Shown one piece after another: positions 50,762 to 59,110 of a DNA stretch of 64,000 nt (its first letter is position 1; each line of letters begins with the position of its first letter). The stretch is from positions 124,001 through 188,000 of the forward strand of contig CANLVH010000005.1 in NCBI GenBank assembly GCA_947494545.1. Reading direction: 5' to 3'. The position numbers were made by a program, and so were the translations under genes. Source of the stretch: an uncultured Mesonia sp. Lineage in GTDB: Bacteria; Bacteroidota; Bacteroidia; Flavobacteriales; Flavobacteriaceae. The notes below the pieces were generated by a model. The model was given only the letters and a program-made list of their open reading frames with translations. It ran no database searches and was not told the DNA's origin.

Positions 50762-52723
50762 TTAGATAACCCTATTTAATTTGCGCGAAATTAGAACTTC
50801 TAAACTCTTATAATCCATCGTTTCTTGAATTACATCTGTATTAGATTCTGCGCGTTTTTCTTTTATGCTTTCTAAAAGATCGTTTACTTTCTTTTTAATT
50901 AAAAATCGGCGTAAATTTAAAATGGTTTCGTTTACTTCTCTAGGTTCTAGCTGGCTTCTATCGGTAACATAAATATCTTGTTCGTGCCATTTATGCAAGC
51001 TTTCGCGTTCTTCCTCCATTATAATAGAAGTTATTTCTGAAGCCAACTCCGGTTTAACCGAATTTACCAACTCTCTAATATCCAGTTCTTGGTTTTGATT
51101 AAATTTCTCTATAATTAATTGGTAGAGCTCTTTAAAATTTGTGTTGGTAAATTCTATTTCATCTTCCTGTAAATCTAGAAATATTTTCTCGTAAACTTTC
51201 GCAGTTTGTATTTCTTCTTCCAATTGTAAATCGCCATCGTCTGCGGCTTTTAATATAAAATCTTCAAACTCGTCTTGTACATTTCCGTAACGCAACAACA
51301 AACTAATAATTTGTCGCTCTAATTGGTATTGCTGGTTTATTTTTGGTTTTTGTTGCGCCGGTTTTACCAGGTGCATTTCTTGTCTTGGTTGCGGTTTGTT
51401 TTTATAATTGGTATTGCCGCTCTGTTTTGCCTGCACTTGGGCCAAAGAACTGTAAAGTACTTGCTCAGAAATATCCATTATAGCAGTACATTCTTTCAAA
51501 TAAATTTCCTGCTTGATGGTGTCTGGAATTTTGGCAATACTGTTTACCATATCTCTAATTACCTCTGCTTTTTTAATCGGGTCTTTTTTAGCTTCCTCCA
51601 TCAATAAAGAAGCTTTAAACCGAATAAAATCCATTGCGTTCTTCTCTAGGTAATCTTGTATGTCTTCTGTAGTGTTGGCTTTTGCAAAACTATCCGGATC
51701 TTCGCCTTCGGGGAAATTGCAGATTTTTACGTTCATGCCTTGTTCTAAAATCAAATCTACTCCGCGTAAAGAAGCGCGCGAACCGGCCTCATCGCCATCA
51801 AAAAGCAAGGTGATGTTTTTTGTAAGTCGGTTAATTAACCGGATTTGCTCCGGCGTTAAAGCCGTACCGGAAGAAGCCACCACATTTTCTATTCCGGCTT
51901 GGTGCATCTGGATAACGTCTGTATAACCTTCTACCAAATAACAATTATCTTCTTTGGCAATGGCTTGCTTGGCGTAATAAATTCCGTAAAGAACTTTGCT
52001 TTTATGGTAAATTTCGCTCTCCGGCGAATTGAGGTATTTTGCGGCTTTTTTTTGATTTTCTAAAATACGGCCACCAAAACCTAGAGCCCTACCGGACATA
52101 GAATGAATGGGGAAAATAACCCTTCCGCGAAAGCGATCAAATTGTTTTTCTTCTTTAAAAATACTAAGCCCGGTTTTTTCTAGAAATTCTACTTTGTAGC
52201 CTTTTTTTAAAGCCTCTGTAGTAAAGGCATCCCATTTTTGGGGCGAAAAACCTAAATCAAACTTTTCTATTGTTTCTTGGGTAAAGCCGCGTTCTTTAAA
52301 GTAACTTAAACCAATAGCTTTGCCCTCGTCTGTTTTGTGCAGCATTCGTTGAAAGTAATCTTTGGCAAATTCGCTTACCAAAAACAAGCTTTCGCGCTCG
52401 TCTGCTTGTTGTTTTTGCTCGTCTGTTTGCTGGGTTTCTTCAATCTCGATTCCGTATTTTTTGGCGAGGTATTTTATGGCTTCGGGATAGTTAAAATGTT
52501 CGTGCTCCATTAAAAAAGCCACGACGTTGCCACCTTTTCCGCTTGAGAAATCTTTCCAAATTTGCTTTACCGGCGAAACCATAAAACTTGGCGTGCGCTC
52601 GTCTGTAAACGGACTCAGGCCTTTATAATTGCTACCGGATTTTTTTAGTTGCACAAAATCGCCAATTACTTCTTCTACCCTTGCGGCATCAAAAACATTG
52701 TCTATGGTGGCTTTTTTTATCAT
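50762..52723 (-). CDS. dnaG: DNA primase DnaG
   Basis: DnaG lays down RNA primers for replication. The 653-residue protein has an N-terminal zinc-binding-domain fold (residues 1-100), the RNA polymerase/TOPRIM core with EGYTDVIQMHQAG and FDGDEAGSRAS, and a C-terminal helicase-binding region. The zinc ligands (CPFHxE..., CFGCG in other bacteria) are replaced: GLSPFTDERTPSF and KDFSSGKGG contain no Cys or His at these places. This loss is shared with other flavobacteria as far as I recall. A -7 box (TACTTTTG, 52747-52754) precedes the gene. Confidence 0.96.
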   Translation of the reverse strand: MIKKATIDNVFDAARVEEVIGDFVQLKKSGSNYKGLSPFTDERTPSFMVSPVKQIWKDFSSGKGGNVVAFLMEHEHFNYPEAIKYLAKKYGIEIEETQQTDEQKQQADERESLFLVSEFAKDYFQRMLHKTDEGKAIGLSYFKERGFTQETIEKFDLGFSPQKWDAFTTEALKKGYKVEFLEKTGLSIFKEEKQFDRFRGRVIFPIHSMSGRALGFGGRILENQKKAAKYLNSPESEIYHKSKVLYGIYYAKQAIAKEDNCYLVEGYTDVIQMHQAGIENVVASSGTALTPEQIRLINRLTKNITLLFDGDEAGSRASLRGVDLILEQGMNVKICNFPEGEDPDSFAKANTTEDIQDYLEKNAMDFIRFKASLLMEEAKKDPIKKAEVIRDMVNSIAKIPDTIKQEIYLKECTAIMDISEQVLYSSLAQVQAKQSGNTNYKNKPQPRQEMHLVKPAQQKPKINQQYQLERQIISLLLRYGNVQDEFEDFILKAADDGDLQLEEEIQTAKVYEKIFLDLQEDEIEFTNTNFKELYQLIIEKFNQNQELDIRELVNSVKPELASEITSIIMEEERESLHKWHEQDIYVTDRSQLEPREVNETILNLRRFLIKKKVNDLLESIKEKRAESNTDVIQETMDYKSLEVLISRKLNRVI

Positions 52724-52746
52724 TTGGTCCGCTATTTTTGGATTTA

Positions 52747-52754
52747 CAAAAGTA
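52747..52754 (-). promoter_or_regulatory. -7 promoter element of dnaG
   Basis: TACTTTTG on the minus strand fits TAnnTTTG and lies 23 bases before the dnaG ATG. Confidence 0.55.
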
Positions 52755-52838
52755 GGAAATATATCTTTTCATTTGAGTGGGAAAGAAAGTAAGAGAAATA
52801 AGACTTTTCACTTCCGTAAAGATAAAAATAATAAAGAA

Positions 52839-53816
52839 TTACTTTTTGCGGTCTATTACGTAATTCATCATCAACTCTAAAGATTCTTTGTAAGGCGAGG
52901 CGGGATAATGCTCTATAATTTCAAAAGCTTCTTGCTGAAAAGCTTTCATTTTTTTTACCGCATAATCTAAACCGCCGGCATCTTTTACAAATTGAATAAC
53001 TTGGTTAACGCGTTTTTTGTCTTTGTTATGGTTTTTTACCGAATTGATTACCCAACGCCGGTCTTTTTCTGAAGCATTATTTAACGCATAGATAAGCGGT
53101 AAAGTCATTTTTTGTTCTTTGATGTCTATACCGGTTGGTTTCCCGATTTTTTGGTTACCATAATCAAACAAATCGTCTTTTATCTGGAAGGCCATCCCGA
53201 TAACTTCGCCAAACTTTCGCATACGTTCTACGTGCTCAGAATCTGGTTTTACGGCTGCGGCGCCCAAACTGCAACAAGCGGCGATAAGCGTGGCGGTTTT
53301 TTGGCGTATAATTTCGTAATAAACCTCTTCTGTAATATCTAATTTTCTGGCTTTTTCTATTTGCAGTAATTCGCCTTCACTCATTTCGCGTACTGCTACA
53401 GAAATTATTTTCAGCAAATCAAAATCGTTGTTATCTATTGAAAGCAACAAGCCTTTAGAAAGCAGGTAATCTCCCACCAAAACGGCAATTTTATTTTTCC
53501 AAAGCGCATTGATAGAGAAAAATCCGCGACGACGGTTAGAATCATCTACTACATCGTCGTGTACCAAGGTTGCGGTGTGAATAAGTTCTATAACCGATGC
53601 GCCACGATAGGTACGATCGTTAATCTCGCCATCCGAAACCATTTTGGCTACCAAAAACACAAACATTGGTCGCATCTGTTTGCCCTTACGGTTTACCACA
53701 TAATAGGTAATGCGGTTTAGCAAAGCAACTTTGGAAGACATAGAGAGACGGAATTTTTTTTCAAAAAGTTCCATCTCGTAGGCAATGGGATGTTTTATTT
53801 GCGAGATTATTTTCAT
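52839..53816 (-). CDS. ispB: Long-chain polyprenyl diphosphate synthase
   Basis: This 325-residue trans-prenyltransferase shows the first Asp-rich motif HDDVVDDSNRRRG and the second KDDLFDYG, with GKQMRPMF near the N-terminus and GEVIGMAFQIKDD. It extends farnesyl or geranylgeranyl diphosphate to the side chain of menaquinone. Small residues before the first motif (ATLVHDDVVDD) fit a long-chain product, though the exact length is not predictable. The gene is divergent from the T9SS-secreted protein gene. Confidence 0.88.
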   Translation of the reverse strand: MKIISQIKHPIAYEMELFEKKFRLSMSSKVALLNRITYYVVNRKGKQMRPMFVFLVAKMVSDGEINDRTYRGASVIELIHTATLVHDDVVDDSNRRRGFFSINALWKNKIAVLVGDYLLSKGLLLSIDNNDFDLLKIISVAVREMSEGELLQIEKARKLDITEEVYYEIIRQKTATLIAACCSLGAAAVKPDSEHVERMRKFGEVIGMAFQIKDDLFDYGNQKIGKPTGIDIKEQKMTLPLIYALNNASEKDRRWVINSVKNHNKDKKRVNQVIQFVKDAGGLDYAVKKMKAFQQEAFEIIEHYPASPYKESLELMMNYVIDRKK

Positions 53817-53823
53817 AAAGCCA

Positions 53824-53831
53824 CAAATATA
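53824..53831 (-). promoter_or_regulatory. -7 promoter element of the polyprenyl synthase gene
   Basis: TATATTTG on the minus strand ends 7 bases before the ATG at 53816, so the mRNA should have almost no 5' leader. Confidence 0.55.
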
Positions 53832-53930
53832 CTAAAACACGGAAGCTTTTTTAATTATTTTTAATAGCATTTGTTTTGGCATTTAGGATTAAATTCTTAT
53901 TTTAGAGCATTAATTAAAAAACCCTTAACT

Positions 53931-54761
53931 ATGAAAAAAATTACTTTAACGATTGCTGCTTTTGTTGCAGCATTTACTATGAATGCGCAGACCACTTATT
54001 TCTCTGACGATTTTAATGATGGGGATATTTCTGATTGGAGTGTGATTGATGAAGATGGTGACACTTTTAATTGGAGTGCGGTACAAATTCAAGATGCAAG
54101 CGGTAATCCTGTTGGAACTCCTGTAATGCGTTCTGCTTCGTGGAATTCGGCTGTTGGTGCACTTACGCCAGACAACTATGCTTTTTCTCCGGTAATTGAT
54201 TTAACAGGGGAAGATGGTAGTGAAACCATTACTTTATCATGGGTAGTTACGGCTGCTGATGCATCTTTTGCAGATGAAAATTATTCTGTATACGTAGCAA
54301 CCAACAATACTGTAGCAGACGCTTTAGCTGCACCAATAAGTTTTAATGAAATAGTAACAGATAATGGTCCCGGAGGTCTTGACAACCCTTACACTAAAAC
54401 CTTAGATATTACCTCTATGGCGGGACAAGTAGTTTATGTTGCTTTTAGACATCATGGAACTTCTGACCAATTTACTATAGAGATTGATGATGTGATGGTT
54501 ACAGCAGGTTCTATGTCTGTAGAAAATGAAAAGTTTGCTAACTTTACGCATTTTGTAGATGCTAATCATAACTTAAACTTATCGGCAAAAACTCCGATGA
54601 ATCAAGTTTCTGTATTTAGTATTACAGGACAGCAAGTAATTAGCAAAAAATTATCTGCTACAGATGTACAATTAAACTTAAGCAGCTTAAACGCCGGAGT
54701 TTATTTAACACAGGTTTCTATTGAAGGAGAAACAAAATCTTTTAAAATTATTAAGAAATAA
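53931..54761 (+). CDS. T9SS-secreted protein with choice-of-anchor J/cleaved-adhesin domain
   Basis: The start is the ATG at 53931 (276 residues, beginning MKKITLTIAAFVAAF), with a Sec signal peptide cleaved after MNAQ. The upstream extension has no coding character. Residues about 25-190 form a beta-sandwich domain of the cleaved-adhesin/choice-of-anchor J type (FSDDFNDGDISDWSVIDEDGD, FSPVIDLTG, IEIDDVMV). The last 75 residues are a type A T9SS sorting domain (MNQVSVFSITGQQV, LNAGVYLTQV, KSFKIIKK). The protein should be exported and anchored or released by type IX secretion. Its ligand is unknown. Confidence 0.9.
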   Translation: MKKITLTIAAFVAAFTMNAQTTYFSDDFNDGDISDWSVIDEDGDTFNWSAVQIQDASGNPVGTPVMRSASWNSAVGALTPDNYAFSPVIDLTGEDGSETITLSWVVTAADASFADENYSVYVATNNTVADALAAPISFNEIVTDNGPGGLDNPYTKTLDITSMAGQVVYVAFRHHGTSDQFTIEIDDVMVTAGSMSVENEKFANFTHFVDANHNLNLSAKTPMNQVSVFSITGQQVISKKLSATDVQLNLSSLNAGVYLTQVSIEGETKSFKIIKK

Positions 54762-54788
54762 AGTTTATAAACTAATTTCTTAGCAAAT

Positions 54789-54824
54789 AAAAAGAGCTGT
54801 CTAAATTTAGACAGCTCTTTTTTA
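54789..54824. terminator. Bidirectional terminator after the T9SS protein gene
   Basis: AAAAAGAGCTGTCTAAA pairs with TTTAGACAGCTCTTTTT as a perfect 17-bp stem (54789-54822), with A and T runs on either side. It ends the plus-strand gene. The remaining bases to 54956 are gene-less. Confidence 0.9.
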
Positions 54825-54956
54825 TTGGTCTTGGTCTACGTTCAAACTGACAAATAATTAACTTCTAAAACTAGATAGGCTAGAAACAGAGTAAATTGTC
54901 ACATCGATCGCAGTCGAGATGTCATTTGTGATTAGACTGATGTAAAAAAACACGTA

Positions 54957-56006
54957 TTAATCCTGTGCAGATTTATTAGCCAATTGCCCACAGGCGGCAT
55001 CAATATCTTTTCCGCGCGATCTTCTTACGGTTACGGTAATTTGGTTGTTTTCTAAAGCATCTTTATACCTATCTGTAACTTGCGAAGATGCTTGCTGAAA
55101 ATCGCCATCGTCTATTGGGTTGTATTCTATAATATTTACTTTACAGGGAATTAATTTGCAAAAAACTACCAAGGCGTCAATATCTTCTTGACGATCATTA
55201 ATGCCTTTCCAGATTAGATATTCGTAGGTAACGCGTTTTTTAGTTTTTTCGTACCAATAAACCAAAGCTTCTTTTAAATCTTCTAAAGGAAATGTGGCGT
55301 TAAACGGCATAATAGACGTGCGTACTTCGTCTATTGCAGAGTGCAGCGAAACTGCCAGATTAAACTTTACCTCATCGTCTGCCAATTTTTTGATCATTTT
55401 TGGTACGCCAGAAGTAGAAACCGTAATACGTTTTGGCGACATTCCCAGCCCTTCCGGGGAAGTGATTTTGTCTATAGACTTTAGTACGTTTTTATAATTC
55501 ATAAGTGGCTCACCCATCCCCATAAAAACAATGTTAGAAAGCGGCATATTGTTATACAACCTGCTTTCTTTATCTATTGCCACCACTTGGTCGTAAATCT
55601 CGTCTGGATTTAAATTGCGCATACGTTTTAATTTTGCCGTAGCGCAAAATTTACAATCTAAACTGCAACCAACTTGCGAAGATACACAAGCCGTAGTTCT
55701 AGAAAAGGTAGGTATTAAAACCGACTCTACCGTAAAGCCATCGTGCAATTTTACGGCATTTTTTATAGTACCGTCATTACTGCGCTGCATATTGTCTACC
55801 TTTACATGGTTTATGACAAAATTTTCTTCTAACAGCGCGCGCGTATCTTTAGAAATATTGGTCATATCGTCAAAGTTATGGGCACTTTTGTTCCATAACC
55901 ATTCGTACACCTGATTTCCTCTAAAGGCTTTATCGCCAATATTCACAAAAAAATCACGCAATTGCTCTTTGCTTAAAGCTCGTATATCTTTTTTTTCCTT
56001 TTTCAC
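54957..56006 (-). CDS. rlmN: 23S rRNA/tRNA m2A methyltransferase RlmN
   Basis: RlmN is a radical-SAM enzyme that methylates C2 of A2503 in 23S rRNA and A37 in tRNAs. I choose GTG at 56006 (349 residues, beginning with the family-typical KKEKKDIRALSKEQLRDFF). The longer ATG frame to 56114 runs through the promoter. The CxxxCxxC cluster is in SLDCKFCATAKL. The catalytic Cys pair is in the SSQVGCS region and near the C-terminus (AACGQLAN). TACCTTTG ends 4 bases before the GTG, so the mRNA may be leaderless. Confidence 0.93.
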   Translation of the reverse strand: MKKEKKDIRALSKEQLRDFFVNIGDKAFRGNQVYEWLWNKSAHNFDDMTNISKDTRALLEENFVINHVKVDNMQRSNDGTIKNAVKLHDGFTVESVLIPTFSRTTACVSSQVGCSLDCKFCATAKLKRMRNLNPDEIYDQVVAIDKESRLYNNMPLSNIVFMGMGEPLMNYKNVLKSIDKITSPEGLGMSPKRITVSTSGVPKMIKKLADDEVKFNLAVSLHSAIDEVRTSIMPFNATFPLEDLKEALVYWYEKTKKRVTYEYLIWKGINDRQEDIDALVVFCKLIPCKVNIIEYNPIDDGDFQQASSQVTDRYKDALENNQITVTVRRSRGKDIDAACGQLANKSAQD

Positions 56007-56010
56007 GCTG

Positions 56011-56018
56011 CAAAGGTA
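56011..56018 (-). promoter_or_regulatory. -7 promoter element of rlmN
   Basis: TACCTTTG on the minus strand, four bases before the GTG start. It makes the long upstream extension of the frame untenable if used. Confidence 0.55.
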
Positions 56019-56144
56019 TAAACTTAATCTTAACTGGCAGAAGAAGATAGCAAACAAAAAAGGTTTTCTTACAACAGAAAACCTTTTTAACTGAATTATT
56101 TTGAGAATACTCAATACTAACTACTAAGTACTCACTACTAATTA

Positions 56145-57194
56145 CTATATAATTAGCATTGCATCGCCATACGAGTAGAATTTATATTCCGCTTTTACCG
56201 CTTCTTCGTAGGCTCTTTTCATTAAATCGTGGCCTGCAAAAGCAGAAACCATCATTAATAAAGTAGATTTTGGGGTATGAAAGTTGGTTATCATACAATT
56301 TGCAATACTAAAATCGTAGGGTGGAAAAATAAATTTATTGGTCCAGCCTTTAAATTCGTTCAATTTATAATCTGACGAAACCGAGCTTTCTAACGCGCGC
56401 ATAACGGTAGTACCCACAGCGCAAACCTTGCGGTTGTCTTTTATAGCATTATTAATTGTTTTTACCGCGTCTGCTTCTATTTCTGCCTCTTCACTATCCA
56501 TCTTATGTTTAGACAAATCTTCTACTTCTACCGGGGTAAAAGTTCCTAAACCAACGTGCAAAGTAACTTCCGGTAAATGTACGCCCTTAATTTCCAGACG
56601 TTTTAATAAGTGTTTTGAAAAGTGTAAACCGGCCGTTGGTGCGGCTACAGCTCCTTCTTGCTTAGCGTAAATAGTTTGGTAACGGTCTGCATCGTCTGGC
56701 TCTACACCTCTTTTAATATATTTTGGCAAAGGAGTTTCGCCAAGCTCGTTTAGCTTTTCGCGGAATTCTTCGTAAGAACCATCGTATAGAAAGCGCAGGG
56801 TTCTTCCACGTGAAGTGGTATTATCTATAACCTCTGCTACCAAACTTTCATCTTCTCCAAAATAAAGTTTATTACCAATTCTAATTTTTCTGGCAGGATC
56901 TACCAAAACGTCCCATAATCTGGTTTCAGGATTTAATTCTCGTAACAAAAACACCTCTATTCTGGCGCCGGTTTTTTCTTTATTACCAAATAGCCTGGCC
57001 GGAAAAACTTTCGTATTATTTAAAACCATCACATCTTCGGGTTCAAAATAATCTATCAAATCTTTAAAAAGTTTATGCTCGATGGTCTGCTCTTTGCGGT
57101 TTACCACCATTAAACGTGCTTCATCCCGATGTTCTGACGGATATTCTGCTAATAAATGTTTTGGCAGTTCAAAACTGAACTGTGAAAGTTTCAT
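56145..57194 (-). CDS. queA: tRNA preQ1(34) S-adenosylmethionine ribosyltransferase-isomerase
   Basis: QueA transfers the ribosyl part of SAM to preQ1 in tRNA, in queuosine synthesis. The start is the ATG at 57194 (349 residues, [19 protein letters not shown]). The upstream frame contains the promoter. Family signatures are visible: [41 protein letters not shown], and [22 protein letters not shown]. Length is normal. It lies downstream of aroA on the same strand. Confidence 0.96.
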   Translation of the reverse strand: MKLSQFSFELPKHLLAEYPSEHRDEARLMVVNRKEQTIEHKLFKDLIDYFEPEDVMVLNNTKVFPARLFGNKEKTGARIEVFLLRELNPETRLWDVLVDPARKIRIGNKLYFGEDESLVAEVIDNTTSRGRTLRFLYDGSYEEFREKLNELGETPLPKYIKRGVEPDDADRYQTIYAKQEGAVAAPTAGLHFSKHLLKRLEIKGVHLPEVTLHVGLGTFTPVEVEDLSKHKMDSEEAEIEADAVKTINNAIKDNRKVCAVGTTVMRALESSVSSDYKLNEFKGWTNKFIFPPYDFSIANCMITNFHTPKSTLLMMVSAFAGHDLMKRAYEEAVKAEYKFYSYGDAMLII

Positions 57195-57219
57195 TCCCAT
57201 ACTAAAATTTTTAGAAGCG

Positions 57220-57251
57220 CAAATATACAACCTCCGAGTAGGCGTTGTCAA
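57220..57251 (-). promoter_or_regulatory. queA promoter with -33 and -7 elements
   Basis: TATATTTG (57220-57227) is preceded after about 21 bases by TTG (57249-57251, within TTGAC), the best -33/-7 pair I found in the window. It lies 25 bases before the queA ATG. Confidence 0.7.
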
Positions 57252-57298
57252 GTAAATAGCCAATTATTTAATAAATAGATTTTTAAGTCTTATTTATT

Positions 57299-58513
57299 TT
57301 ACCGAATACCGGCGGCTGCGAGTGCTTTCCAGAAATTTGGAAATGATTTTTTTACCACTTCGGGATTTTGAATAGTTAAGGGAGTTTTTACCGCCAATGG
57401 TGCAAAAGCCATTGCCATACGGTGATCTTGATAGGTTTCTACAAGCACATCTTTTTCTAAATTTTGCGTTGGGGAAAGTTTTAATTGATCGTGCGAAATT
57501 TGAACTTTTGCTCCAAACTTTTCTAATTCTGTTTTTAGGGCTTGTAGTCTATCGGTTTCTTTAATCTTTAAGGTATGTAAACCATTTAAAACACAGCTAA
57601 TATTTAAACCCAAACAGGTTACGGCTATGGTTTGCGCCAAATCTGGCGTGTTGCTTAAATCTAATTCTACTTTTTTAGGGTAGTTGTTTCCTTCATCTTT
57701 TTGGAGGCTTATTCCCTTTTCCGTAAAGCTAGTTTTTACGCCAAATTGCTTATAGATTTCTATAATTTCAGCATCGCCCTGAATGCTGTTGTTGACAAAA
57801 CCGGGCAATAAAATTTTAGAAGTTTTACTTAAAGCGACTAAACTATAAAAATAAGAAGCCGAACTCCAATCTGGCTCTACTTGGAAATTATTTTGAATTG
57901 GTTTTTCTAAAAAATTTACGCTAATTGTATTATTTTGAAAATTGGTTTTCACGCCTAATTGACGTAACAAGCTTAACGTCATCTTAATATATGGTAGCGA
58001 AGTAATATTTTGGGTTAACCCGATTTGAAGACCATTTTTGAGCTGTGGCGCGATTAATAACAATGCAGAGATATATTGACTGCTAATATTTGCCGGCAAA
58101 CTTACCTGATTACCACTTAGCGTGGAAGGTTTAATTACCAACGGAGGAAAACCTTTTTGTTTAGCATATTCTATTTTCGCACCTAAATTCCGTAAAGCTT
58201 CTACCAAAATTTTTATTGGTCGTTCTTGCATTCTTTGGCTTCCGGTTAAACCTATTTCTTTGGTAGCAATTACCGAAAAATAAGCGGTAAGAAAGCGCAT
58301 TGCAGTACCGGCATGCCCAATATTTATAGATTGGCTTTTACTTTGTAAAGCTTTTTTTAAAACCTGTGTATCTTGACTACTAGAGAGGTTTGTAATTTTA
58401 ATTTGCGGATAAAATGCCTGTAAAATCAATAAACGATTAGACTCACTTTTAGAGCCGCTTATTTGCCATTCTAAGTCGAGTTGGTTTTGTGAAGCCGAAA
58501 GTTGCCGCATCAT
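57299..58513 (-). CDS. aroA: EPSP synthase (3-phosphoshikimate 1-carboxyvinyltransferase)
   Basis: AroA joins shikimate 3-phosphate and PEP in the shikimate pathway, feeding the trp operon at the other end of this window. The 404-residue protein shows GSKSESNRLLIL for the phosphate site, GHAGTAMRFLTAYF, GSQRMQERPI, and the C-terminal KETDRLQAL and DHRMAMAFA motifs. It is somewhat shorter than the enterobacterial enzyme. The gene begins 1 base after a small membrane-protein gene. Confidence 0.95.
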   Translation of the reverse strand: MMRQLSASQNQLDLEWQISGSKSESNRLLILQAFYPQIKITNLSSSQDTQVLKKALQSKSQSINIGHAGTAMRFLTAYFSVIATKEIGLTGSQRMQERPIKILVEALRNLGAKIEYAKQKGFPPLVIKPSTLSGNQVSLPANISSQYISALLLIAPQLKNGLQIGLTQNITSLPYIKMTLSLLRQLGVKTNFQNNTISVNFLEKPIQNNFQVEPDWSSASYFYSLVALSKTSKILLPGFVNNSIQGDAEIIEIYKQFGVKTSFTEKGISLQKDEGNNYPKKVELDLSNTPDLAQTIAVTCLGLNISCVLNGLHTLKIKETDRLQALKTELEKFGAKVQISHDQLKLSPTQNLEKDVLVETYQDHRMAMAFAPLAVKTPLTIQNPEVVKKSFPNFWKALAAAGIR

Positions 58514-58514
58514 T

Positions 58515-58784
58515 TTATCGTTGCTTTTCTTCTTGTTTTAATTTGCTTCTAAACTGCAAGAAAACCACAATAAATCCGTAAACAAAACCACCCATTAAAC
58601 TTGCACCAATAAAGCGCCAAGCCATTTTACCGGTTAGTTTTTCTGCTACAAAAGCATCCCAATTAAAACCGTAGCTAAACAGCAGATCTATTAGGTTATA
58701 GCCAATAATAAAGATAATACCTAAAACTGCAACAGATTTCCAGAAACCTTTTACTGCAACAACATCTTTTGCTTTTACACTCAT
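58515..58784 (-). CDS. Small membrane protein, unknown function
   Basis: This 89-residue protein has two transmembrane helices (about 15-36 and 55-76) and a charged C-terminal tail (KLKQEEKQR). I do not recognise the family with confidence. Its start overlaps the stop of the MazG-like gene and its stop is next to aroA, so it is made from the same mRNA. Confidence 0.7.
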   Translation of the reverse strand: MSVKAKDVVAVKGFWKSVAVLGIIFIIGYNLIDLLFSYGFNWDAFVAEKLTGKMAWRFIGASLMGGFVYGFIVVFLQFRSKLKQEEKQR

Positions 58785-59110
58785 TATTGTAGTTTTTTAT
58801 TTTGGTGATGCCGCTCGTGATCGCGTTTTGCTTTAAGGTCTAATTTTTTATCAAAAGCACTTTGTAAATCTATACCGGTTTGATTGGCCAGGCAAAGTAC
58901 TACAAAAACCACATCTGCCAATTCTTCTCCCAGGTCTTTGTTTTTATCGCTCTCTTTCTCGCTTTGTTCGCCGTATCTTCTGGCTATAATTCTAGCTACT
59001 TCTCCTACTTCTTCTGTGAGTTGTGCCATATTGGTAAGCTCGTTAAAATAACGAACTCCGTGTTCTTCTATCCAAGCATCTACTGCTTTTTGTGCATCTT
59101 GTAGATTCAT
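58784..59110 (-). CDS. MazG-like nucleotide pyrophosphohydrolase
   Basis: This 108-residue protein of the all-alpha NTP pyrophosphohydrolase fold has the metal-binding EEVGE motif (LTEEVGEVARIIARRYGEQ) and the second ELADVVFVVLCLA motif. Proteins of this type hydrolyse nucleoside triphosphates to monophosphates and help clear damaged or excess nucleotides. It lies directly after the two DUF3857 genes and just before the small membrane-protein gene. Confidence 0.88.
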   Translation of the reverse strand: MNLQDAQKAVDAWIEEHGVRYFNELTNMAQLTEEVGEVARIIARRYGEQSEKESDKNKDLGEELADVVFVVLCLANQTGIDLQSAFDKKLDLKAKRDHERHHQNKKLQ

